Source: Candidatus Moranbacteria bacterium CG_4_9_14_3_um_filter_44_28 | GTDB lineage: Bacteria > Patescibacteriota > Minisyncoccia > Moranbacterales > UBA11712 | Assembly: GCA_002790655.1 (NCBI GenBank) | Contig: PFVO01000043.1 | Location: forward strand, 1-46,845 | Length of the DNA stretch: 46,845 bases | Direction: 5' to 3' | Shown: positions 8,772 through 17,494 of the stretch, piece by piece | Layout: each line of letters opens with the position of its first letter | Numbering within the stretch: position 1 is the first letter of the stretch | The notes under the pieces: generated by a model | What the model was told of the DNA's origin: nothing | The model's database searches: none | What the model saw: the letters and a program-made list of their open reading frames with translations, nothing else | Program-made: the position numbers and the translations under genes

Positions 8772-8889
8772 GATGAATTACTTTGATATCAAAAAGTAAA
8801 TATAAAAAAGCAAAAATTTGGCGTCTGGCTTCGCCAGTCAAATTATTTTTGTTTTTAATATGTATATTTTCTATTTACTATTTAATATT

Positions 8890-11304
8890 TTATTTCTCTA
8901 CTGCTATTCCCATAAACCTATCCGTATTCAAAGTAGTGTCTAGTCTGACAGCACTTCTGTCTAGTGTTGTGTTTTCCGGCCAGTGCCAAATGGTTTTCAT
9001 ATTTTCCGGCAATTTTATTTCCGAAATTAGTTTGCTTCCCATGCTTCCCGATTGTTTTTGAAAAAGCGTTGAAAATGAATCGGCCGGATGGTGGAGCGAA
9101 TCAAAATTCAGCCTGAAGGGCAGAATATATTTATAAGTAATCTTTGCTTGCTCGCCCGGGCTGACATAAACCCAGTTGGCAAAAACAGTTTTGTGGTTTT
9201 CATCGTAAGCCCTCGTCCCGGTTTCTTCGTCCACTTGCGTCGAAACCTCATTGACCTCAACCTGCGGGTCTTTTTTGAATCCGAGCGTCTTATAATCCAA
9301 CGGCGGCGAAACGAATTCGCGGGTCTGGCCGCTCGCTTCAAGTAGTTTCGATCCTTCCGGAACATAAACGCGCAGCCAGTCTCCATTCACTTTGTTCCAC
9401 CAGTCATATTTTTTATTTCCTCCGTTGTGTTTTCGCGTTATAGAGACCGTATCCACAATGCTCCCGTCATCCTGAATTTCGCTTCGGTGCTCGATTGTTT
9501 CGTCAATCACGCCGTCGGTTTTGAAGCCGTTAATATTAGTATTGACGACGCTCAAATAATCTTTTTGCGCGTTGAGAATTTCTCCCGACCAGTTTTCTTC
9601 GGAAATCAGTTTTTGAACGTTGAAATTTTTTGAATAAAGCAAGAGCTGTTTTTCATCGAGGGATTTATCAAGCACTGACAAAACATGCATCATCTGCAGG
9701 GCTTCTTTCGTGTTGAAAACTTTGTCAAGTATCTTCGGCATCAGGTCAGCAATGAATTTTTTCGGCTGGTTTTCCTCTTTATTGTAATCAACCTCAATTT
9801 CGTACTGCGTCTTTTCAATGAAATTTTTCGCATCAACGGTTGTGTCGTATTCCGGCATTTCGATGGGGCCGGTGATTTCGAGAAGATCCTGAATTACATT
9901 TGGAGTCATGGCAATCACACCATCCACCGTCGGCCCGCCGGTTTTTTCATAAAACCAGGAAACTTTTTCGGCTGAAGTCGGAAAATTGGGAAACCAGTTG
10001 GCGTCGTGCATCGTCCAGACAGCGCTCATTTTCTGAATCGGTTCAGGTGGGATGATGCGGGCTTTGAGCTGCCCGTCGGGATTGTAAATATCATCCACAA
10101 ACAATTTTTTCACCCGGCCATTTGAAATGTCAAGAATTCCATAGCTCCCGATAAACCCGCCAGTGGCCCGCATTTCCTGATTATTTTGAAAAAGAAACAA
10201 AAATTTTCTCGGCCCGTTGTATCCCAAGACGTCAAGAAATATCTGGGAATAATCAAGGAAACTTTTGAGGCTGGCGTTTGCGACGGGCAGTTTTTCTTTG
10301 AGTTCCAAAAATTGCGGTTTTATTTCTTCGGGAAGATCTTCCAAATTGACCTTGCTGATATTTCCCTCCGCTTTTTCGAGCTCATCACGGGCGCTTTGAA
10401 CGCCGGAGCGCAGATTGAGAAATATATCGGTGAGCGCCGGACTGTTTTTTTCGTTTTGATCCAGCGGATTTTCGAGTGAGCCGAGAACTTTTGCCGACTC
10501 GGACATTTTTTTGCCGGCCAGAGCCAAATTTTCTCCGGCTGAAATGACATAATTGGCGCTGGCGAGTTTCGATATGCCGGGAACAAATCTCAAAATTTCA
10601 CTAAAGCCTCCTCCGATTCTCCCGATTTCATTTTTTGCTTCGTTTAATATTTCATAAGACTGCTCGAAGTTCACAGCGGCGCTGTCAAATTTCCTCGAGG
10701 CGAAATTGTCTTTGGCCTGGGCGAGTTGCCCGAGTGCTTCTTGGCTGTTTTTGAGAAGAGATGTTTTTGTGTCGAAACCTTTCTTTATAAGACCAACAGC
10801 GGGAACAATGAGCGAAAAAATTATCAACACGCCCGCAAAACTCGACGCGTAACTGAATTTCAGGCGGGGAATAATTTTTTCCGGAAAAGGCTGCGTTTCG
10901 GCGTCGAGATATTTTTCCCGTTTATACTTCTTTTTCCGTTCGGATTTCAGCCTTTTTGTTTTTAATGAGCCGATAATATCTTCGGCTGATTTTTCTGCCT
11001 CTTCCGGCAGTTCGTAACCGGCGAATACTCCCGAATCTTCCGGGATTCTTGGGATGAAATCATCAGAAATAATTTTTCCCAATTGAACGATGTTTGCCCG
11101 GCGCGGTTCTTCATGCGGGATTTCGCAGTCAAATTCACCCCGCGGCGATGAGTCCCGCTCAACTCTCTTTTTTTCCGGAACAATAATGGTTCTCCGAACG
11201 CCCCGGATTTTTTCCAAATCTAAAGAGCCATCCTGTCGGGTGGGACGAACGTCGAACATCTGGGATAAAATGTTTTTTCGTTTGGACATAAACCGATGTT
11301 CCAA
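8890..11304 (-). CDS. DUF4012-domain protein (translation may start at the internal Met at about 11292)
   Basis: Single TM then large extracytoplasmic domain with FLFLFQNNQEMRATGGFIGSYGILDISNGRVKK, characteristic of DUF4012 proteins. Confidence 0.82.
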   Translation of the reverse strand: MEHRFMSKRKNILSQMFDVRPTRQDGSLDLEKIRGVRRTIIVPEKKRVERDSSPRGEFDCEIPHEEPRRANIVQLGKIISDDFIPRIPEDSGVFAGYELPEEAEKSAEDIIGSLKTKRLKSERKKKYKREKYLDAETQPFPEKIIPRLKFSYASSFAGVLIIFSLIVPAVGLIKKGFDTKTSLLKNSQEALGQLAQAKDNFASRKFDSAAVNFEQSYEILNEAKNEIGRIGGGFSEILRFVPGISKLASANYVISAGENLALAGKKMSESAKVLGSLENPLDQNEKNSPALTDIFLNLRSGVQSARDELEKAEGNISKVNLEDLPEEIKPQFLELKEKLPVANASLKSFLDYSQIFLDVLGYNGPRKFLFLFQNNQEMRATGGFIGSYGILDISNGRVKKLFVDDIYNPDGQLKARIIPPEPIQKMSAVWTMHDANWFPNFPTSAEKVSWFYEKTGGPTVDGVIAMTPNVIQDLLEITGPIEMPEYDTTVDAKNFIEKTQYEIEVDYNKEENQPKKFIADLMPKILDKVFNTKEALQMMHVLSVLDKSLDEKQLLLYSKNFNVQKLISEENWSGEILNAQKDYLSVVNTNINGFKTDGVIDETIEHRSEIQDDGSIVDTVSITRKHNGGNKKYDWWNKVNGDWLRVYVPEGSKLLEASGQTREFVSPPLDYKTLGFKKDPQVEVNEVSTQVDEETGTRAYDENHKTVFANWVYVSPGEQAKITYKYILPFRLNFDSLHHPADSFSTLFQKQSGSMGSKLISEIKLPENMKTIWHWPENTTLDRSAVRLDTTLNTDRFMGIAVEK

Positions 11305-11307
11305 GAT

Positions 11308-12477
11308 TTAGTCTTGGGAAGCGTCATAGTAAATCTCCAGCGTTTCCCTTGCCATCTTTTCCCAGCTGTATTTCTTGATCTGTTCCTGTCCCGCGGCAAT
11401 CAGTTTTTTTCGCAGTTCGTTGTCAGTGGCAACTTTTTCAACTGCTTCAGCTATTTCACCCAAGGCATTCGGATCGAAATAACAAGCGGCATTCCCGAGA
11501 ACTTCCGGAAGGCAGGACGCGTTTGAGCTCACAACTGGGAGATTGCGGGCCATAGCTTCGAGCGGCGGCAATCCGAAACCTTCATAAAGCGACGGAAAGA
11601 CATAAAGCAATGCTTCGCGATAGACGGCTCCCAGATCTTCATCAGGAACAAAATCGGTAAAAGCAATTTGTTTCACCCAGTTATCCCTGACGAATTTTTT
11701 CAGCTTTTTGTAAAAATAATCCTCTTTCCCAACCAGAACTAGATGCAGGTGCGGGTGTTTTCTCGCGACCTCTCTGAACACCAAAACCAGCCTCTCTAGA
11801 TTTTTGTGAGGGTAGGCGTTTCCGACATACAAGATGTACGGTTTTATTATACCATATTTTTTCAAAATGTTCCTGGCTGTGTCTTTGGCGGGCGTACTGG
11901 CAATGTCCACGGCCTCATAAGTGACAAAAACTTTTTCTTCCGGAACATGAAAATGCTCGATAATATCTTTTTGGGTGTGTTTTGACACAGCGATTATTTT
12001 TTGAGCTTTTTGGATGGCGTTTTTGATAATTTTTTTATAAGCTGTTTTTTTGATGAAATACAGGAGTGGCGACAAAGTCGAAGCCCGTCGGGTTGGATAG
12101 TGAAAAAGGATGAGATCATGAATGGTGACGACAAATTTTCCTTTCCAGGAAATTGGAACATTGAAATGCGGGAAATGGACAAGGTCAAGGTTATGTTTTT
12201 TGAGAATTCCGGGAAGCTGCAACTGCTCCCGAATTCCGTACCAGGGAATATTAGCCAGCACCTTGGTAAAATTTTTGCCCGAGGGCTGATACTCTTCCCA
12301 ATTTTCCTTTCTTAAAAATATAAAATACTGATTTTCTTTGTCCCAGCCAGAGGCTGGTCCGCCTTGGGCGGAGATTTTTCCGAGATTTTCGATTAATTTT
12401 TGAGTATATCGCCCGAGGCCTTTTCCAATCGAGCCAAAAAACCGGGCGTCAATGCCGATTCTCATGAATTTCTTCAA
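11308..12477 (-). CDS. Glycosyltransferase family 4
   Basis: GIDARFFGSIGKGLGRYTQKLIENL; ILYVGNAYPHKNLERLV; PSLYEGFGLPPLEAMA. Confidence 0.9.
   Translation of the reverse strand: MKKFMRIGIDARFFGSIGKGLGRYTQKLIENLGKISAQGGPASGWDKENQYFIFLRKENWEEYQPSGKNFTKVLANIPWYGIREQLQLPGILKKHNLDLVHFPHFNVPISWKGKFVVTIHDLILFHYPTRRASTLSPLLYFIKKTAYKKIIKNAIQKAQKIIAVSKHTQKDIIEHFHVPEEKVFVTYEAVDIASTPAKDTARNILKKYGIIKPYILYVGNAYPHKNLERLVLVFREVARKHPHLHLVLVGKEDYFYKKLKKFVRDNWVKQIAFTDFVPDEDLGAVYREALLYVFPSLYEGFGLPPLEAMARNLPVVSSNASCLPEVLGNAACYFDPNALGEIAEAVEKVATDNELRKKLIAAGQEQIKKYSWEKMARETLEIYYDASQD
12343..12372. repeat. 30-bp double-hairpin insertion, in-frame in a GT4 gene
   Basis: CCAGCC-AGA-GGCTGG directly abutting TCCGCC-TTG-GGCGGA; encodes SAQGGPASGW on the minus strand. 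Confidence 0.8.
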
Positions 12478-13684
12478 TTATTTTTAGAGTGCTTGCAGCG
12501 CATTTTTTCCAATTGAATTTTTGAGCTTGCTTAAGTCCTTTTTCCTTGAGCTTGCTGCGCAATTTTTCGTCTGTGAGAATAGCCTCCATTGCCTCGGCAA
12601 TTTCGTCCGGCCGGTGAGGACTGACCAAAATAGCGGTGTTTCCGACGACTTCGGAAAGAGAAGAGTTGTTTGACGCAATGACTGGAGTTCCGCAAGCCAT
12701 TGCTTCGAGAACCGGAAGGCCGAAGCCTTCAAAATGCGAGGGATAAACGAAAAGCGAAGCGAGGTTGAAAATATAAGGCCGGTCCTCTCTTTTAATATAC
12801 CCGCAAATTGCGATATTCTCTTTTTTCTTATCCATTATATCACGGCAAAGCGGATTGATATTACCCGCCAGAACCAGTTTATATTTTTCAAGTTTGGGGT
12901 TGTTGCGCAGGAGATTTTTATAAGCCTTGATTACGGAAGTGATATTTTTGCGGGGTTCGATATTTCCCAAATAGAGAATGAATTTATAGGGAAGTTTGTA
13001 TTTTTTCTGTGCTTCCAATAATTTCGGATCATTTCGGTCGATTATTCTGAAGTCGCCGGACACCCCGTGATAAACGACTCCAATCTTTCCGGAATTGATT
13101 TTATAAATTTCTTTGAGATCTTTTTTGGTCGATTCAGAAACGGCGATGATCCGTTCTGATTTCTGGGCAATGCGCCGGGGATTTACGAAATAGTAATGCC
13201 AGAGGCAGGTCTTTCGCGTAAAAAATTCCGGAAAACGCTCAAAGGAAAGGTCGTGAAAAGTGGTAATTAACTCGCAGTTTTTACCCCGCACCAAATCATT
13301 GTTTTGGAATTTATTAGATAATTTTCTTATGCAGACGATATTGGGAGTGGATTTGGTGCGGGGTGAGCTCACTGCCAAGAAGTTTATATTAGGCGCAAAA
13401 AAAATATCCGTACCTTCAATCAGCCGATCCAGCTTTGGCCATCCGAAGTACCAGAGGAAAAAATTGAGAAGTTTGTTTGGCCAGCGTGATCTTTTTAGTT
13501 TGGCGTTGGGATATTTCTCAAAAAAATTAAAATTTCTGCTTTTTTGCTTGTATGAATTTGAAAATATGACGTACTCATTCTTTTCGTCAATTTCCAGCAA
13601 ATTGCGAACTAGCTCCAGCGCGTATTCCCCCACCCCGGATATTTTCTCTTCCTCGAGGCATCTCAAATCAATTCCAATTCGCAT
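12449..13684 (-). CDS. Glycosyltransferase family 4 with an in-frame palindromic element (ORF extends to 13759 but MRIGIDLRCLEEE at 13684 is the likely start)
   Basis: GIDLRCLEEEKISGVGEYALELVRNLL; ILYLGNIEPRKNI; PSHFEGFGLPVLEAMACGTPVIAS. Confidence 0.9.
   Translation of the reverse strand: MRIGIDLRCLEEEKISGVGEYALELVRNLLEIDEKNEYVIFSNSYKQKSRNFNFFEKYPNAKLKRSRWPNKLLNFFLWYFGWPKLDRLIEGTDIFFAPNINFLAVSSPRTKSTPNIVCIRKLSNKFQNNDLVRGKNCELITTFHDLSFERFPEFFTRKTCLWHYYFVNPRRIAQKSERIIAVSESTKKDLKEIYKINSGKIGVVYHGVSGDFRIIDRNDPKLLEAQKKYKLPYKFILYLGNIEPRKNITSVIKAYKNLLRNNPKLEKYKLVLAGNINPLCRDIMDKKKENIAICGYIKREDRPYIFNLASLFVYPSHFEGFGLPVLEAMACGTPVIASNNSSLSEVVGNTAILVSPHRPDEIAEAMEAILTDEKLRSKLKEKGLKQAQKFNWKKCAASTLKIIEEIHENRH
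13284..13363. repeat. 80-bp palindromic element, family PE1 (13-bp TIR), inside a GT4 gene
   Basis: CCCCGCACCAAAT ... ATTTGGTGCGGGG, perfect 13-bp TIR; coding strand encodes PRTKSTPNIVCIRKLSNKFQNNDLVRGK. Confidence 0.92.
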
Positions 13685-13685
13685 T

Positions 13686-14300
13686 TCATTTATCCTCTGA
13701 AATATAATGTTTCCCGAAGGCAAGTAACATTCCAATAAATATTCCAATAAGCGCCGCAATTCCTAGGTTGATTCGCAAGTCCTGCGTATTTTTGAGAATT
13801 ACCAAATTGGTCATATTAACCGCGAACCAGTTCGGGTCACGGGTTTCGGAATTCAAACCTTTTGTTTTTTCCGAAGCGACCGAAGCGAGAGCGCCGGCAA
13901 TTTTTCTCGCTTCATCCTCCGTTTGAGTTGAAAATTTTACGCCGACTATCTCCGAAGATAATTTTTCCGCCTGGAGGCTTTTTCCAAGCTGACGCATTGA
14001 TTTTTTGTCCGATTCAACTCCGGCTTTTTCGAAAATGTCTTTCGCGACTCCGGGCGATTTCAGCCACTCGACAATCGTTTCGGCGAATTTCTCGTCGGCC
14101 TGCAGGCGGTAGAACTGGTCATAGCGATAATCGGCCGTGGATTGAGTTTCGGTCCGGCTGATATTGAGGAGAAGCGAAGCCGAATAGGTCTCGGATTTTT
14201 TCACCGACCAGGCATAGACAACCACGACGGCGATCAAGGTTGTATAGATTACAACCGAAATATTTTTTTTGATAATTTGATAGTATTCTTTAAGTTCCAT
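13686..14300 (-). CDS. Wzz/chain-length-determinant-like membrane protein
   Basis: Two TM segments near the termini; MELKEYYQIIKKNISVVIYTTLIAVVVVYAWSVKKSETYSASLLLNI. Confidence 0.7.
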   Translation of the reverse strand: MELKEYYQIIKKNISVVIYTTLIAVVVVYAWSVKKSETYSASLLLNISRTETQSTADYRYDQFYRLQADEKFAETIVEWLKSPGVAKDIFEKAGVESDKKSMRQLGKSLQAEKLSSEIVGVKFSTQTEDEARKIAGALASVASEKTKGLNSETRDPNWFAVNMTNLVILKNTQDLRINLGIAALIGIFIGMLLAFGKHYISEDK

Positions 14301-14310
14301 AAATCATTGC

Positions 14311-14432
14311 TGCCATCCCGACCGAGCGTAGCGAGCGGAGGGATCTTTGCTGAAAATAGTATGACTTACCATTGCTAGTGCACGAAGATTCCTCGGCTTC
14401 TTCCCGATAAATCGGGAATTCGCTCGGAATGA
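14311..14432. repeat. Composite intergenic inverted-repeat element
   Basis: catcccgaccgagcgtagcgagcggagggatct ... cttcccgataaatcgggaattcgctcggaatgac; contains CGAGCGTAGCGAGCG and CCCGATAAATCGGG sub-hairpins. Confidence 0.55.
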
Positions 14433-14446
14433 CAATAAAAATATTA

Positions 14447-15550
14447 TCAATTTTTCACGAAATGTCTTTGCAAGCTGTTTTCCACGTAGTCCTTTATTCT
14501 ACCCTTAAATATCTCTCTGTCAAATGGCAGAGCCCGCTCCCTGATTTTTTGCGGGTCAAATTTTTGGGAATCGAATTTTTTGAGTGCATCAACCAGGGAA
14601 TCGGAAGTCTGCTCGTCAAAAAATATTCCCTCAATTCCCTCGCGTACATGCTCGACTATATCTCCGCCCCGGAAAGAAATTATCGGCTTTCCGGCGACCA
14701 TAGCCTCAATGGCCACGATTCCAAAATCCTCTTCCTGGGGAAAAACGAAGGCTTTGGCTTCGGAATAGGTTCTGGCAAGCTCTTCTTCGCTCAAGCGCCC
14801 CGTGAAAATAATATTGGGCTTGGCCATTTTAGAAAGCCGTTTCATGTCCGGTCCCCGACCAATTATTTTTAAAGGCCAGCTTAATTCATTGAACGCTTCA
14901 ATGACAATATCAAAACGCTTATAAGTCATAAGACGTCCGACCATCAGAAAATAGTCAGCCGTTTTTTCGCCGATACGGAATTTATTCACGTCCACGGGCG
15001 GATTGATGACAATTGAATTTTTTTTGTAATATTTTTTAATTCGGCCGGCGACGAAATTTGAATTGGCAACATATTCATCCGGCCTTTCGGCGCTGATCCG
15101 GTCCCAAACGCGGATATAATTCATAAAAAAAGGAACAAGTTTTTTTACAAACTTTGGAAAGCCGAACTCCTCGATATATTTTTGGCAGTCGTCCCAGGCA
15201 TAGCGCATCGGCGTGTGGCAGTAGCAAAGGTGAAGAACGTTAGGCGGCGTGATAACCCCCTTGGCATAACTGGAAGAATCGGAAAGAACGATGTCATATT
15301 TTGAAAAATCAAACTGTTCAATGGCCGGCGGCATAAGAGGAGGGAAAATGCGGTGATTTTTGTGTGAATACGGAAAATTCTGAAGAAAGGATGTACAAAT
15401 TCTTTTTCCTTTGAAAATTCCGTGCGTTTTTTCTTCGTCGTAAATGAGTGTATAAATCGGCGCGTAGGGCCAAATTTCCGTGAAACATTCAAGCACCCTC
15501 TCCGCCCCGCCGTATTGGACGAGATAATCGTGGACTAAGGCGATTTTCAT
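14447..15550 (-). CDS. Glycosyltransferase family 4
   Basis: MKIALVHDYLVQYGGAERVLE; LCYCHTPMRYAWDDCQKY; FPQEEDFGIVAIEAMVAGKPII. Confidence 0.92.
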   Translation of the reverse strand: MKIALVHDYLVQYGGAERVLECFTEIWPYAPIYTLIYDEEKTHGIFKGKRICTSFLQNFPYSHKNHRIFPPLMPPAIEQFDFSKYDIVLSDSSSYAKGVITPPNVLHLCYCHTPMRYAWDDCQKYIEEFGFPKFVKKLVPFFMNYIRVWDRISAERPDEYVANSNFVAGRIKKYYKKNSIVINPPVDVNKFRIGEKTADYFLMVGRLMTYKRFDIVIEAFNELSWPLKIIGRGPDMKRLSKMAKPNIIFTGRLSEEELARTYSEAKAFVFPQEEDFGIVAIEAMVAGKPIISFRGGDIVEHVREGIEGIFFDEQTSDSLVDALKKFDSQKFDPQKIRERALPFDREIFKGRIKDYVENSLQRHFVKN

Positions 15551-15636
15551 GCAAGTGTGATGCTAATCTACTAATCTTATGCTAATCAACGAATTGCGAA
15601 TAAATTGTAGCTTTTTTAATGGATTTTGGCAATTCA

Positions 15637-15740
15637 TCCCTCACCATTTCCCGTCTTAATGTTAGTAAGCATAAACATATAATTATTTTTTGTATTTATA
15701 TTTTCCAATATATGGTATCAGAAATAAAAATGGTGAGGGA
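15637..15740. repeat. 104-bp palindromic element, PE1 family (TCCCTCACCATTT variant)
   Basis: catccctcaccattt ... aaatggtgagggatg terminal inverted repeats. Confidence 0.85.
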
Positions 15741-16060
15741 TGAAAAAAGGCCTGTTGGTTTTTCCAATATGCCATCTCATAGTTGCCGGCATTCAGCTCC
15801 ATCCGAACGTGATTTTTTTCGCAAAAGGAGCGCATAATCTGCTTAGCGGTCGCGATTCCTTTCCGAGTTATCAGTCCCCGTTCATTTTGTGGATTTTCCA
15901 TAAGATCGCCATCATTAATGACGAGCTCGATTTTCTCCTCCTGGATCACTTGCGCCATTCGGGCAAATATACGGTGCAGCTTTTTCTTACTACTCGTGAG
16001 CCAAATGATGATCTTTTCGATCCAATTCGGCTTTTGGGTTTTGAATTTTTCCTTTTTCAA
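15683..16060 (-). pseudogene. Degraded protein, possibly a metallophosphoesterase fragment, truncated in the palindromic element
   Basis: LVINDGDLMENPQNE and NAGNYEMAY resemble GDxxEN and GNHE motifs; N-terminal DxH motif absent; last ~20 codons are element sequence. Confidence 0.4.
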
Positions 16061-16157
16061 TCCTCCTTGCGGGGATTTTTTTTCAGTTTTTAAGGAAACA
16101 TTGTAGTTTGGCGCAAAAAATGAAATTTGTCAAATTCTTGCCATAAATTTGCTACAA

Positions 16158-16898
16158 TTAAACAAAATATTCCTTTTCCAATAATTTTGGATATTTCTGG
16201 AGAAAAATTTTCCAGAGGTATTTTTGGCTTTTATATGCGTTTATTGCCTGCAATTTTTTATTCATCTCGGATTCCGTGAGCTCGATTTCTTTAGAAATTT
16301 CTTTAATATCGGTTCCGATGAGAGGCAATTTATATTTTTTCACAATTTCAAGGAGAATAGTTGCCCCTAATACTTTCGGTTTTTTATCTGCCGAAAGAGA
16401 TTTAACAACTTTTATTACGCTTTTGGCCAAATATCTGTGATCGGGATGATCAGTTATGCCATTTGGATGAAAAGTGTAAATCAATTGGGGACGGTAAAAT
16501 TCGATATATTTTTTGATTTCACTCTCAATTTTTGCAATGTTTTTTCCAAATTTCATATCCTCAATTTCCAAAAAATGCAGCTTTGAAATGCCGTAAATTC
16601 GGGCAACTTTTTCGGCTTCGGATTTTCTGATTTCCAAAAGCGCTTCATTCGGTTTTCGAAAAATAGAAAGCCACCAAATAATCAGATTTTGAATGGGGAT
16701 AAGAAATGGAAAATATCCAAAAAGCAGATAGGCGAAATAAAAAGATCGCGCAGATCTCCTACTCGACTCCCCGCTTCTTTCTCCAAAACTCGCGCATAGC
16801 CAAACAGCTTTGTCACCGCTAGCGACATGCCTCGCGATTATTCCGCCGGCGAAAATCGTTTCGTCGTCCGGGTGAGGAAAAATGAATAAAATAGTCAT
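16158..16898 (-). CDS. PIG-L/LmbE family deacetylase
   Basis: FIFPHPDDETIFAGG motif; YTFHPNGITDHPDHRYLAK. Confidence 0.92.
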   Translation of the reverse strand: MTILFIFPHPDDETIFAGGIIARHVASGDKAVWLCASFGERSGESSRRSARSFYFAYLLFGYFPFLIPIQNLIIWWLSIFRKPNEALLEIRKSEAEKVARIYGISKLHFLEIEDMKFGKNIAKIESEIKKYIEFYRPQLIYTFHPNGITDHPDHRYLAKSVIKVVKSLSADKKPKVLGATILLEIVKKYKLPLIGTDIKEISKEIELTESEMNKKLQAINAYKSQKYLWKIFLQKYPKLLEKEYFV

Positions 16899-16900
16899 AC

Positions 16901-17494
16901 TTACTCCAAAATCTCTTTCGCTTGCTTCTTTTTATACAAAGTGAGTCCGATGAAAAACATCACCGCTCCGGTGAGGATTATGTATCCGGCGTATTTGATG
17001 TATTCGCTTATTTGTTCCGCCGCGTAGCCGAAGAAATAACCAACGATCACCAGAAAAGAACTCCAAAAAAGGCCGCCTAAAATTGAGTACTTCACAAACT
17101 TGGATAGCTTCATTCTAGTTGTGCCGGCGAGGATGAAAGTTATATAGCAAAGACCGGTAGTTGATTTGACATAGAAAATAATCTTGGCGCCGTTTTGGCG
17201 AAATTTTTCCCGCAATTTTTCAATAACAGATTCTTTGATTTTCAAAAATTTCTCCGCTTTGAGGAGAATCTTGTGTCCGCCGAAATACCCGATGAAATAT
17301 AAAACAATATCGCCCAGTACATCCCCTAAAACACTCAAGCTAAAAACGATGAAAATGTTAAAATAACCAAGCGAAGCTAAAAAAGCTGAAATTATGGTAA
17401 TAATCGGCCCCTCGAGCGTCATAAGAAGAAGCATCAGAGGATATCCCCAGTATGGAAGAAGCTGTATGAATTCTTGGGAAGTGTGGTTGAACAT
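16901..17494 (-). CDS. DedA/SNARE-associated family membrane protein
   Basis: ALEGPIIT-like segment; FLKIKESVIEKLREKFRQNGAKIIFYVKSTTGLCYITFILAGTTRM; multi-TM. Confidence 0.8.
   Translation of the reverse strand: MFNHTSQEFIQLLPYWGYPLMLLLMTLEGPIITIISAFLASLGYFNIFIVFSLSVLGDVLGDIVLYFIGYFGGHKILLKAEKFLKIKESVIEKLREKFRQNGAKIIFYVKSTTGLCYITFILAGTTRMKLSKFVKYSILGGLFWSSFLVIVGYFFGYAAEQISEYIKYAGYIILTGAVMFFIGLTLYKKKQAKEILE

Noticed and set aside
8818-8842. GTCTGGCTTCGCCAGTC mini-hairpin between murJ and the DUF4012 gene
   Set aside because: Only a 5-bp stem with no T-run; too weak to call a repeat element or terminator.
15619-15837. 72-aa plus-strand ORF through the palindromic element
   Set aside because: Built largely from the element and antisense of the decayed ORF; no coding support.
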